A DNA stretch of 9,234 nt from Candidatus Omnitrophota bacterium (GCA_028687205.1 JAQUAP010000052.1:1-9234), one strand, 5' to 3'; positions 1 to 6,585 are shown, numbered from the stretch's first letter. Program-made: numbers and translations. Notes: generated by a model not told the origin, from the sequence alone.

Positions 1-912
1 CGCACGATCATCGGAGTCATCGGCCCGGAAGACGTGTTGCGGGTCACTCCCTTAGAGGTATTTGCCGGCGTAGAAAGGGTAATCCCGGTTTTGGCTCCTT
101 ACAGGCTTGTCTCGCGGGAGTTTCAGTCCGCGGATTCGGTTATTGATTTGGGCAAAGGCATAAAAGCCGGCGGTAAAAAAATAACGGTAATGGCCGGGCC
201 CTGTGCGATAGAGGATATAGATACCCTGCGCAAGATTGCTACTGAGATCAAGAAGGCAGGCGCAACGGTTTTACGCGGCGGGGCATTTAAGCCGCGCACT
301 TCGCCTTACAGTTTTCAAGGATTGGGCGAAGAAGGGCTTAAGATGTTAAAGCAGGTAGGCGCGGAACTAAACCTGGTAACCATAAGCGAGGTAATGGATA
401 CCCGCGATGTTGACCTGGTCGCCGGCTATGCTGATGTATTACAGATCGGCGCGCGCAATATGCAGAATTTTAACCTCTTAAAAGAAGTAGGCATGACTAA
501 GAAGCCGGTTTTGTTAAAAAGAGGCTTATCGTCTACGGTAAAAGAGATGCTTATGTCTGCCGAATACATATTATCCGGAGGTAATTTTAATGTCATGCTC
601 TGCGAACGCGGCATAAGGACATTTGAAGATTCTACCCGCAATACCCTGGATATAAGCGCGGTGCCGGTAGTCAAGCAGCTTTCGCACCTGCCTATAATAG
701 TAGACCCCTCGCACGCCGCGGGAAAATGGGGGTTAGTCGGGCCATTGGCCAAGGCAGCGGTTGCTGTGGGCTCAGACGGCCTGATCATTGAAGTACATAG
801 CTCACCCGAAGAGGCAATGTCTGACGGCGCGCAGTCTTTGCTCCCTGCGAATTTCACCAGCCTGATGCAGGAGTTAAAAGCTTTAGCTAAGTCTATAGGA
901 AGAGAAATTTGA
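1..912 (+). CDS. aroF: 3-deoxy-7-phosphoheptulonate (DAHP) synthase, 5'-truncated by window
   Basis: This enzyme condenses phosphoenolpyruvate and erythrose 4-phosphate to DAHP, the first step of the shikimate pathway. 303 residues are visible. The frame is open to base 1, and the first residues (RTIIGVIGPED) fit the end of the N-terminal ferredoxin-like regulatory domain of the Thermotoga-type enzyme, so the GTG at 34 is not the start. About 35 residues should lie upstream, judging by the roughly 338-residue T. maritima protein. The catalytic TIM barrel follows: AGPCAIE with the metal-ligand Cys at visible residue 68, the phosphate-binding segment KPRTSPYSFQGLG, QIGARNMQNF, PVLLKRG, CERGIRTFE, DPSH (His 238), IEVH (Glu 264) and SDG (Asp 275). 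All four metal ligands of the family are present. No chorismate mutase domain is seen at the C-terminus. The stop overlaps the tyrA start by one base. Family identity is certain; the symbol follows common usage (aroF/aroG naming varies). Confidence 0.96.
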   Translation, partial: RTIIGVIGPEDVLRVTPLEVFAGVERVIPVLAPYRLVSREFQSADSVIDLGKGIKAGGKKITVMAGPCAIEDIDTLRKIATEIKKAGATVLRGGAFKPRTSPYSFQGLGEEGLKMLKQVGAELNLVTISEVMDTRDVDLVAGYADVLQIGARNMQNFNLLKEVGMTKKPVLLKRGLSSTVKEMLMSAEYILSGGNFNVMLCERGIRTFEDSTRNTLDISAVPVVKQLSHLPIIVDPSHAAGKWGLVGPLAKAAVAVGSDGLIIEVHSSPEEAMSDGAQSLLPANFTSLMQELKALAKSIGREI

Positions 913-1742
913 TGCGCTTATTCAATAAGGTCGCGGTTATCGGGACGGGTTTAATCGGTGGTTCGCTGGCTTTAGTCATAAAAAAGAAGAAGCTGGCTAA
1001 GGAAGTTGTCGGAGTAACCCGGCATAAAGCAAGCCTTAATTTAGCCCTGAAAAATAAAGTAATAGACCGGGGCGCGCTTTCCCTGGATATCATTAAGGGG
1101 GCGGACCTTTTAATCCTGGCTGCGCCGGTAGATACAATCATCGCTTTAAGAAAAAAAATGCTTAAATTCGTAAGCAGGGATTGTGTTGTTACGGATGTCG
1201 CCAGCACCAAGGAAAAAATAGTCTCTTTGTTAGAAAAAACTTTCCCGAATTATGTGGGTACGCATCCTTTAGCCGGTTCGGAAAAACGGGGCGTTATTTA
1301 TGCGCATCCCGCTATTTTTAAGGGTTCTTTATGCGTATTGACTCCCACCGCGAAAACGCGAGGTAAGGCGATGAAAAAAATAAAGGCATTATGGGGGAAG
1401 GCAGGGGCAAGAGTTATCTTTTTATCTCCTAAGGCGCATGACCGGGTACTCTCTTTTACCAGCCATCTTCCGCACGCCGTCGCTTTTTCGCTTATCGACA
1501 GTATTCCGGCTAAAGGTTTAAAGTTTTTTTCCGGCGGGTTGAAAGATACGACGCGTATCGCTGCTTCCGATGCCCTGCTCTGGCAGGGCATCTTTTTGAC
1601 CAATAAGAAGAATATGCTTACGGCAATAGCCGCGTTTGAAAAAAGCTTACGGAAGATAAAATCCGCCATCAGCAGGAATGATAAAGAAAAACTTACGGCT
1701 ATTTTACGCCTCGCGCAAAAGAAGAGAAACGCTTTAGCATGA
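912..1742 (+). CDS. tyrA: Prephenate/arogenate dehydrogenase (TyrA family)
   Basis: This enzyme oxidatively decarboxylates prephenate (or arogenate) in tyrosine synthesis. It has 276 residues, the length of a stand-alone dehydrogenase with no chorismate mutase or ACT domain. The Rossmann fold opens with GTGLIGGS (11-18), followed by DLLILAAPVDT (65-75), VTDVASTK (93-100), the HPLAGSE active-site segment (118-124), the SHLPH catalytic-histidine segment (184-188) and the family signature KDTTRIAASD (211-220). The end of the second strand reads GVTRHKAS (34-41), with no acidic residue there. This resembles the GVSRQ of the Synechocystis NADP-dependent arogenate dehydrogenase as I recall it, so NADP use is possible (inference). 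I chose the ATG at 912, which overlaps the aroF TGA, over the TTG at 909: the SD-like AGGAAGAG (about 898-905) is well spaced for it. A terminator-like hairpin lies in the frame at 1569-1597. Confidence 0.95.
   Translation: MRLFNKVAVIGTGLIGGSLALVIKKKKLAKEVVGVTRHKASLNLALKNKVIDRGALSLDIIKGADLLILAAPVDTIIALRKKMLKFVSRDCVVTDVASTKEKIVSLLEKTFPNYVGTHPLAGSEKRGVIYAHPAIFKGSLCVLTPTAKTRGKAMKKIKALWGKAGARVIFLSPKAHDRVLSFTSHLPHAVAFSLIDSIPAKGLKFFSGGLKDTTRIAASDALLWQGIFLTNKKNMLTAIAAFEKSLRKIKSAISRNDKEKLTAILRLAQKKRNALA
1569..1597 (+). terminator. Terminator-like hairpin inside the tyrA reading frame
   Basis: The arms GATGCCCTGC (1569-1578) and GCAGGGCATC (1583-1592) are perfectly complementary over 10 bp with a four-base loop. 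Five T (1593-1597) follow immediately. This is the layout of a Rho-independent terminator in the direction of transcription, but it sits inside codons for the conserved SDALLWQGIF stretch of TyrA. Whether it terminates, attenuates or is a codon-level coincidence cannot be told from sequence. Confidence 0.45.
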
Positions 1743-2395
1743 TCATCGCCATAGACGGCCCCGCAGGTGCAGGTAAAAGCACTGTCGCCAAACTGCTCGC
1801 CGAAAAACTCAAATTTCTTTATATCGATACAGGCGCTATGTACCGGGCGCTTACCTTGAAGGTCTTGGAGACAAATACGGACATAGCCAATACCGCCAAG
1901 ATCATTGAGCTTGCCGCAAATAGCAGTATTAGTTTAAGCAATAATCCTGACGGTACATTGAAGGTACTCCTGGATGGCCGCGAGGTAACCAGCGACATCC
2001 GCCAGCCGCGCATTACCCAGTTTGTCTCTGAGATAGCCAAGATTAAAGAGGTGCGCGAGGTTATGGTTGAGCTGCAGAGAAAACTGGGAAGTCAGGGCAA
2101 TGCCGTGCTTGACGGACGCGATATCGGTACGGTGGTTTTTCCTGGAGCGGAAAAAAAATTTTATATTGACGCGCAGTTTAAGGAGCGGGTAAGACGCAGG
2201 CATAAAGAATCAAAAGAATTGGGCCAGAGGTTAGCTTTCGAAGATGTCTCCGCGGATTTAGCCAACCGCGACAAGATAGATTCCGAACGCGCGGTCGCAC
2301 CGCTTAAGCAAGCCGACGACGCTGTCTATGTGGATACGACAAGGCTAAATATTGAAGAGGTAGTAAGTAAGGTTTTAGGTTTTATTAATGGATAA
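1739..2395 (+). CDS. cmk: Cytidylate kinase
   Basis: This cytosolic enzyme phosphorylates CMP and dCMP to the diphosphates with ATP. It has 218 residues, close to the roughly 225 typical of bacterial Cmk. The P-loop GPAGAGKST is at 7-15 and is followed by IDTGAMYRA (29-37). The NMP-binding insert characteristic of Cmk lies around 65-105 and includes REVTSDIR (81-88). Then come LDGRDIGTVVFP (124-135), the arginine-rich lid RVRRRHKE (150-157) and RDKIDSERAVAPL (177-189). The start ATG overlaps the tyrA stop as ATGA, and only a weak purine-rich SD (around 1717-1726) is seen, consistent with coupled translation. The last 8 bp overlap lepA. In many bacteria aroA (EPSP synthase) or rpsA sits next to cmk; neither is present here. 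Confidence 0.97.
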   Translation: MIIAIDGPAGAGKSTVAKLLAEKLKFLYIDTGAMYRALTLKVLETNTDIANTAKIIELAANSSISLSNNPDGTLKVLLDGREVTSDIRQPRITQFVSEIAKIKEVREVMVELQRKLGSQGNAVLDGRDIGTVVFPGAEKKFYIDAQFKERVRRRHKESKELGQRLAFEDVSADLANRDKIDSERAVAPLKQADDAVYVDTTRLNIEEVVSKVLGFING

Positions 2396-4184
2396 AAAAT
2401 TAATCCGTAATTTCAGCATCATCGCCCATATAGACCATGGTAAATCCACGCTTTGCGACCGCATCCTGGAATTAACCGGCGCGGTGGACAAGAGGCATAA
2501 AGGCACCCAACTCCTTGATGATATGGATTTAGAGCGCGAGCGCGGGATTACGATTAAAGCTTCTATGGTCAGGCTCGCATACCGGGCTGGCGACGCTAAA
2601 GATTATGTTTTAAATTTAATCGATACGCCCGGCCACGTGGATTTTACTTACGAGGTTTCTAAATCTCTGGCTGCCTGCGAGGGAGCGGTGCTGGTAGTAG
2701 ATGCCAGCCAGGGGATAGAGGCACAGACTGTAGCCAATTATTATTTAGCCCTGGAGAATAATCTTGAGATTATTCCCGTTATCAATAAGATAGACCTTGC
2801 TTCCATAGACTTACCGAGAGTGAAAAAGCAGATTATCAGCGTCCTGGGTTTTAAAGAAGAAGATATAATCCTGGCTTCGGCAAAAGACGGGACAGGCGTT
2901 GAGGATATCCTGGAGAGGATAATCAAGGTTGTCCCCGCGCCAAAAGGCGAGGATAACCACCCCTTAAAGGCCCTGGTTTTTGATTGCCGTTTTGACGCTT
3001 ATAAAGGAGTAGTAGTTTTTGTCAGGGTGGTAGACGGCAATATTACGCTGCAGACGCAGCTTAAGATGATGCATTCAGGCAAGGTCTATAAGCTTGAAGA
3101 ACTGGGGGTATTCCAAAACTTGAAATATGCGGCGGTAGATTCTTTGGCTTGCGGCGAAGTAGGGTATTTTACGGCTAATATCCGCGAGGCAAGGGAGATA
3201 ATTATCGGCGATACGATAACCGATGTTAAAAATCCCTGTTCTGACGTATTTCCGGGATACCGCACGCCTAAGCCGCTGGTTTTTTGCGGCATCTATCCGG
3301 TTAATCCGGGCGATTTTCCGGATTTACGCGATGCCATGGACAAATTAAAATTATCCGATGCCTCATTTGTCTTTGAGCCGGAAAATTCGCAGTCTTTTGG
3401 CTCGGGCTTTCGCTGCGGCTTCCTGGGGCTTTTGCATATGGAGATCGTCCAGGAACGCCTGGAAAGAGAATACAATTTAAATTTAATCCTCACTGTCCCG
3501 AATGTCGTCTACCGCGTAATTAAAAATGACGGAGAGACGCTTGAGGTAGATACGCCGGCGAAATTGCCTCCTGACCAGGAGATACGGGAGGCGCAGGAAC
3601 CCTATGTCAGCTTGCTGATGATTATTCCCGTAGAGTCAATAGAGGCGGTTTGCGATTTTACTAAATCCAGAAGAGGGATATTCCAATCAAACGAGTATCT
3701 AAGCGAAGACCGGGTTAAATTAACCTTCAGCATCCCGCTTTCAGAGATTATCGTGGATTTTTATGACCGTATGAAATCCTTGACTAAGGGTTATGGTTCA
3801 TTAGATTATGAATTTAAGGATTACCTGCCCACTAAGCTGGTGAGGCTGGATATACTTTTGAACGGCCAGATCTGTGACGCTTTTTCATCGCTGATGTGCA
3901 AGGATAAGGCATATTCGCGCGCCCATGCCCTGGTCACCAAGCTCAAAGAACTTATCCCGCGCCAATTATTTGAAGTAGCGGTGCAGGCTGCTGTCGGCAG
4001 CCAGATTTTAGCCTCGCAGAAGATCCGTTCCGTCGGCAAACACGTCACTGCCAAGTGTTATGGCGGAGATATTACCCGTAAGCGCAAGCTCTGGGAAGAG
4101 CAGAAAAAAGGCAAGAAGCGCCTCAAACAGTTCGGAAAGGTAGAGATTCCCCAGGAGGCATTTTTGGAGGTATTAAAAATATGA
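2388..4184 (+). CDS. lepA: Translational GTPase LepA (elongation factor 4)
   Basis: LepA/EF4 is a ribosome-associated GTPase that promotes back-translocation and aids initiation or 30S assembly under some conditions. It has 598 residues, the full family length (about 600). G motifs: AHIDHGKST (13-21), ERGIT (51-55), DTPGH (79-83, with the hydrolysis-activating His 83), NKID (133-136) and SAKDG (164-168). Domain II and the EF-G-like domains III and V follow, including GFRCGFLGLLHMEI. The LepA-specific C-terminal domain ends with KCYGGDITRKRKLWEEQKKG and KRLKQFGKVEIPQEAFLEVL, which separates it from EF-G, which lacks this tail. The ATG lies 8 bp inside cmk behind a modest AGGT (2377-2380). The last 4 bp overlap lepB, reproducing the lepA-lepB pairing known from Escherichia coli. 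Confidence 0.98.
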   Translation: MDKKLIRNFSIIAHIDHGKSTLCDRILELTGAVDKRHKGTQLLDDMDLERERGITIKASMVRLAYRAGDAKDYVLNLIDTPGHVDFTYEVSKSLAACEGAVLVVDASQGIEAQTVANYYLALENNLEIIPVINKIDLASIDLPRVKKQIISVLGFKEEDIILASAKDGTGVEDILERIIKVVPAPKGEDNHPLKALVFDCRFDAYKGVVVFVRVVDGNITLQTQLKMMHSGKVYKLEELGVFQNLKYAAVDSLACGEVGYFTANIREAREIIIGDTITDVKNPCSDVFPGYRTPKPLVFCGIYPVNPGDFPDLRDAMDKLKLSDASFVFEPENSQSFGSGFRCGFLGLLHMEIVQERLEREYNLNLILTVPNVVYRVIKNDGETLEVDTPAKLPPDQEIREAQEPYVSLLMIIPVESIEAVCDFTKSRRGIFQSNEYLSEDRVKLTFSIPLSEIIVDFYDRMKSLTKGYGSLDYEFKDYLPTKLVRLDILLNGQICDAFSSLMCKDKAYSRAHALVTKLKELIPRQLFEVAVQAAVGSQILASQKIRSVGKHVTAKCYGGDITRKRKLWEEQKKGKKRLKQFGKVEIPQEAFLEVLKI

Positions 4185-4759
4185 CGCAGAAGAAGAAATC
4201 GGCCTTACGCGAATGGATAGAAGCAGCTGTTTTTGCCGCCTTTTTAGCCTTCTGCGTTATCCGGCCGTTCATTGTCCAGGCTTTTAAAATTCCTACCGGC
4301 TCCATGCGTCCCACACTCCTGGAAGGCGACTTAATCCTGGTGAATAAATTTATTTACGGGGCTAAGGTGCCTTTTACGCATTACAGGCTTCCGGCGCTCC
4401 GGCAGCCGAAAAGAGGGGATGTAGTTGTTTTTATATACCCCGAGGATAAAAAGAAGGATTTTATCAAGAGGGTAGTGGCGATGGCGGGAGAGACGGTGGA
4501 GATCAAGAGCGGGACGATTTATGTTGACGGCAAAGCCTTATTAGAGCCTGTTTTTAACCAGCGCTATTATTACAACCGGGGAGATTTTGCCAGGGAAGAC
4601 GAGAAACTTGTCGTGCCGCTCGGCAGCTACTTTGTTTTAGGGGATAATTCCGGTTCTTCCAGAGACAGCCGTTACTGGGGGTTTGTGCCGGCGGATAATA
4701 TTCTGGGCGAGGCCATGATTATTTACTGGCCGCCGCAACGCATAAGGGTGATTAAATGA
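4181..4759 (+). CDS. lepB: Signal peptidase I
   Basis: This inner-membrane serine protease removes signal peptides from secreted and outer-membrane precursors, such as the one encoded at 6645. It has 192 residues with a single N-terminal membrane segment (about 13-34) and the catalytic domain outside. Box B is KIPTGSMRPTLLEGD with nucleophile Ser 41. Box D is FIKRVVAMAGETVE with general-base Lys 96. Box E is GDNSGSSRDSRYWGFVP (154-170). This Ser/Lys dyad is diagnostic for bacterial-type SPase I. A strong SD, GGAGGT (4166-4171), lies 9 nt before the ATG, inside lepA. The gene overlaps lepA and pgsA by 4 bp each (ATGA). Confidence 0.97.
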   Translation: MTQKKKSALREWIEAAVFAAFLAFCVIRPFIVQAFKIPTGSMRPTLLEGDLILVNKFIYGAKVPFTHYRLPALRQPKRGDVVVFIYPEDKKKDFIKRVVAMAGETVEIKSGTIYVDGKALLEPVFNQRYYYNRGDFAREDEKLVVPLGSYFVLGDNSGSSRDSRYWGFVPADNILGEAMIIYWPPQRIRVIK

Positions 4760-5319
4760 ATATAGCCAATAAAATCTCCACTTTTAGAATTTTAAGCGTA
4801 CCGTTTTTTATCGCCTCGCTTGCCTACTATTCGCCGCAGCGAGGTTATTTAAGGTTCATCGCTTTGGGGATTTTTATCCTCGCGGCTATCTCGGACGCTG
4901 CTGACGGCTATATGGCCAGGAAATCAAAGCAGCAGTCCAAGGCCGGCCTCATCTTAGACCCCTTGGGAGACAAGTTGCTGCTGATGAGCGCGTTTATCTG
5001 CCTGTGCGTAAATACCAACCTTGTTTTAAGATTTCCGCTCTGGGTCATTCTTATTGTCATCAGCCGCGATGTAATCATAATTTTAGGCGCCGTCGTGCTC
5101 TATATCGTAAAACAGAACATCAATATTATACCTACCCATTGGGGTAAATTGACGACACTTTTCCAGATGCTGGCGGTTATCTCGGTTTTACTGCAATTAA
5201 AATTTTCTCCGCTATTCTGGTGGCTGGCAGTTATCCTTACGGTAATTTCAGGCGCAGTTTACATAAACAGGGGGTTTGTCCTGCTCTATGCTTTGGATAC
5301 TTCTCGGAATAATCATTAG
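4756..5319 (+). CDS. pgsA: CDP-diacylglycerol-glycerol-3-phosphate 3-phosphatidyltransferase
   Basis: This integral membrane enzyme makes phosphatidylglycerol phosphate from CDP-diacylglycerol and glycerol 3-phosphate. It has 187 residues, the usual PgsA length. The complete CDP-alcohol phosphotransferase motif D-x2-DG-x2-AR-x8-G-x3-D-x3-D is present: Asp 47, Asp 50-Gly 51, Ala 54-Arg 55, Gly 64, Asp 68 and Asp 72. The N-terminus MNIANKISTFRIL is typical of PgsA rather than of phosphatidylserine synthase. Several hydrophobic segments follow (about 31-46, 74-92, 94-114, 133-150 and 152-175). The ATG overlaps the lepB stop (ATGA), with AAGGGTG just upstream (4744-4750). The last approximately 32 bp overlap plsY. 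The specific substrate rests on family resemblance; other CDP-alcohol transferases share the motif. Confidence 0.92.
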   Translation: MNIANKISTFRILSVPFFIASLAYYSPQRGYLRFIALGIFILAAISDAADGYMARKSKQQSKAGLILDPLGDKLLLMSAFICLCVNTNLVLRFPLWVILIVISRDVIIILGAVVLYIVKQNINIIPTHWGKLTTLFQMLAVISVLLQLKFSPLFWWLAVILTVISGAVYINRGFVLLYALDTSRNNH

Positions 5320-5917
5320 TTATCTTGCCGGCTCTATCCCTACCGCCTATATTTTCGGACGCTTGCTCAAAGGCGTGGATATACGCAAATTCGGTTCAGG
5401 CAATGTGGGCGCGACCAACGCGCTCAGGCTTTTAGGCAGGGGTTGGGGGATAACCGTATTGATTTTAGATATCGGCAAAGGTTTTTTACCCGTCATAATC
5501 CTGGCGCAGCTCATCGGGCCCAAAACCGGACTGGCTCCGGAAACCTTTTGCACCCTTATCGGAATAAGCTGTATCTGCGGCCACAACTGGACTATTTTCT
5601 TAAGGTTTAAGGGAGGCAAGGGCGTGGCTACAACATTAGGGGTCGTGCTTGGGCTTTCGGTTAAGCTAGCGGGTTTAAAAATTATCTTAGGGTTGGCTAT
5701 TTTGGTCTGGCTGGCGGTATTTGTCGCCAGCAGGATTATTTCCCTGGCTTCAATTTTAGCGGCCTTAAGTTTTCCCGTCCTCGCCATATTATTCAGGCAG
5801 CCGCTGGCAATAATACTCGTAAGCATATTCCTATCGCTGTTCATCGTTTTCCGCCACAAATCTAATATCAAAAGGATCCTCAAGGGCCAAGAGCCTAAAC
5901 TAAGCCTTAAGAAATAA
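5288..5917 (+). CDS. plsY: Acyl-phosphate:glycerol-3-phosphate acyltransferase PlsY
   Basis: PlsY is a polytopic inner-membrane enzyme that transfers an acyl group from acyl phosphate to glycerol 3-phosphate, giving lysophosphatidic acid, the first step of phospholipid synthesis. It has 209 residues. The three cytoplasmic motifs of the family are all present: GSIPTAYIFGRLLKGVDIRK continuing to FGSGNVGATN (15-44), GHNWTIFLRFKGGKGVAT (98-115, containing the glycine-rich phosphate loop) and FRHKSNIKRILKGQEP (188-203). Motif 2 has NWTIF where many homologues have a Pro-containing segment. I chose the ATG at 5288. A TTG at 5276 is in frame, but GGGGG (about 5270-5274) leaves it almost no spacing, while the ATG is 13 nt away, a little long. 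PlsX, which makes the acyl phosphate, is not in the window. This is the last gene of the overlapping array. Confidence 0.95.
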   Translation: MLWILLGIIISYLAGSIPTAYIFGRLLKGVDIRKFGSGNVGATNALRLLGRGWGITVLILDIGKGFLPVIILAQLIGPKTGLAPETFCTLIGISCICGHNWTIFLRFKGGKGVATTLGVVLGLSVKLAGLKIILGLAILVWLAVFVASRIISLASILAALSFPVLAILFRQPLAIILVSIFLSLFIVFRHKSNIKRILKGQEPKLSLKK

Positions 5918-5932
5918 CCACGTAGCATTAAG

Positions 5933-5973
5933 ATCCCTCGCAACTAAATGCAGAGAAATTAGTTGCTCGGGAT
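5933..5973. repeat. Inverted repeat (stem-loop) just after plsY
   Basis: GCAACTAA (5940-5947) pairs with TTAGTTGC (5959-5966) around an 11-base loop. After a symmetric TC/TC internal loop, ATCCC (5933-5937) pairs with GGGAT (5969-5973). No T run follows directly, so it is not a classic terminator. It may be a 3'-end stabilising hairpin for the upstream array. Confidence 0.6.
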
Positions 5974-6006
5974 TAATTTGCCATAATTCGATAGACGGCA
6001 AATTAA
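5973..6006. repeat. Perfect 10-bp inverted repeat, second hairpin after plsY
   Basis: TTAATTTGCC (5973-5982) is perfectly complementary to GGCAAATTAA (5997-6006), with a 14-base loop. It directly abuts the preceding stem-loop, sharing only base 5973, so the two could stack in RNA. Confidence 0.6.
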
Positions 6007-6024
6007 GAAACCGCTTTCTTTTTT
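6005..6024 (+). terminator. Weak intrinsic terminator candidate for the plsY end of the array
   Basis: AAGAAA (6005-6010) pairs with TTTCTT (6015-6020) around CCGC, and the T run continues to 6024. The stem is AT-rich and short, so it is weak alone. Together with the two hairpins just upstream, and a promoter starting 14 bases later, this is the most likely place for the long transcript to end. Confidence 0.35.
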
Positions 6025-6037
6025 ACCCCAGATAGCC

Positions 6038-6066
6038 TTGAAAAGACCCTGTTTGGCGTTTATACT
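6038..6066 (+). promoter_or_regulatory. Sigma70-type promoter for the small gene at 6207
   Basis: TTGAAA (6038-6043) and TATACT (6061-6066) are separated by exactly 17 bases, which is optimal spacing, with one mismatch to each consensus box. Transcription would start near 6073, giving a leader of about 134 nt. A 6-bp inverted repeat, GCGTTT (6056-6061) and AAACGC (6074-6079), brackets the -10 box and start point and could be an operator half-site pair. No experimental support is available. Confidence 0.6.
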
Positions 6067-6081
6067 TTCTTAGAAACGCGA

Positions 6082-6117
6082 AAGGTATTTTTTTTAAGCT
6101 GTTCTTAAGGTATTTTT
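6082..6117 (+). repeat. Direct 11-base repeat flanking a small hairpin in the leader
   Basis: AAGGTATTTTT occurs at 6082-6092 and again at 6107-6117. Between and overlapping them, TTAAG (6094-6098) can pair with CTTAA (6104-6108) around a five-base loop. A looser copy (AAAGTATTTA) follows at about 6119-6128. The stretch is AT-rich, so chance is a real possibility. Confidence 0.4.
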
Positions 6118-6155
6118 AAAAGTATTTACTCCCCGCCAGCCACAGAAGGGGATAA

Positions 6156-6186
6156 GCCGGGTTATCTTAATTTTAGATAGCCCGGC
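6156..6186 (+). promoter_or_regulatory. Strong 12-bp hairpin in the leader next to the ribosome binding site
   Basis: GCCGGGTTATCT (6156-6167) pairs with AGATAGCCCGGC (6175-6186) over 12 bp, with one G-U wobble and a seven-base loop TAATTTT. It ends 7 nt before the SD AGGGAG (6194-6199) of the next gene. No T run follows, so it is not an intrinsic terminator. A protein- or RNA-binding element, or an mRNA-stabilising structure, is more likely (inference). Confidence 0.6.
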
Positions 6187-6206
6187 GTAGATCAGGGAGA
6201 AGAGAG

Positions 6207-6539
6207 ATGCGCGACCTATTATTTAAGAACCTGACTTCTAACGACCGCAGAAGGAAGATTATTGCTAGCTCTGAAATTATAGATAAACATGGCGTCTGCA
6301 GCACTATCCGCCGGCATTTTATCTGCATGGTCAAAGAAGTAAAAGACGGGCAGAATATCGAAAAGCCCGCGCCGTATCTCTATGTCCTTAAAAGCCATAA
6401 CACTAAAGAGCAGAGAGAGAAATTCTTTTGTAAAATAAAGGGAAGCCTCTGCGCGGTACATAAAGGCAGGTTATTTTTAGTTATTTTTATGCATTCCTTA
6501 AAGATTGACCTCGTGGCTAAGCCGCAGCAGGTGCACTAA
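6207..6539 (+). CDS. Small basic protein of unknown function
   Basis: I do not recognise this 110-residue protein. It is probably real: AGGGAG (6194-6199) lies 7 nt before the ATG, an in-frame stop sits upstream at 6174, and a good promoter precedes it. It is rich in Lys, Arg and His and should have a high pI. Four cysteines (31, 40, 75, 82) are present but not in close CxxC pairs, so a zinc site is not evident. The N-terminal third looks helical and charged (NDRRRKIIASSEIIDKHG). The rest alternates hydrophobic and polar residues like beta strands (PYLYVLKS, EKFFCKIKGSL, GRLFLVIFMHSLKIDLV). There is no signal peptide or convincing membrane helix. A nucleic-acid-binding or regulatory role is only a guess from charge. 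It stands alone, with its own structured leader, between the metabolic array and an outer-membrane gene. Confidence 0.7.
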   Translation: MRDLLFKNLTSNDRRRKIIASSEIIDKHGVCSTIRRHFICMVKEVKDGQNIEKPAPYLYVLKSHNTKEQREKFFCKIKGSLCAVHKGRLFLVIFMHSLKIDLVAKPQQVH

Positions 6540-6585
6540 CCGTAATTCAAGTGTTTTTAACAGGTTATAACAAATAACTGAAGCT

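Noticed and set aside
34..36. GTG as the start of the DAHP synthase gene
   Set aside because: The frame is open to base 1, and the preceding residues fit the family's N-terminal domain; the real start lies upstream of the window.
909..911. TTG as the tyrA start
   Set aside because: The ATG immediately after it fits the SD spacing and the usual overlap with the upstream stop; the extra residue adds nothing.
2756..2775. Near-palindrome GAATAATCT / AGATTATTC inside lepA
   Set aside because: AT-rich, only two bases between the arms, no T run, and inside a conserved coding stretch; best explained by codon content.
5276..5278. TTG as the plsY start
   Set aside because: The G run sits directly against it, leaving no SD spacing; the ATG at 5288 begins the expected hydrophobic N-terminus.
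5347..5943. 198-residue open frame on the minus strand
   Set aside because: It lies entirely opposite plsY, whose three motifs prove the + strand gene; the antisense translation shows no recognisable motif.
5918..6206. tRNA, CRISPR array or known riboswitch in the gene-free stretch
   Set aside because: No cloverleaf, no regularly spaced repeats, and no match to the c-di-GMP, cobalamin or fluoride consensus I could recall.
6219..6461. 80-residue minus-strand frame opposite the small unknown gene
   Set aside because: The + strand has a promoter, SD and longer frame; the minus frame has none that I can see.
6564..6571. GTTATAAC palindrome as a terminator of the small gene
   Set aside because: Only eight bases, self-complementary without a loop, AT-rich and not followed by a T run; no convincing terminator is visible between 6540 and 6606.
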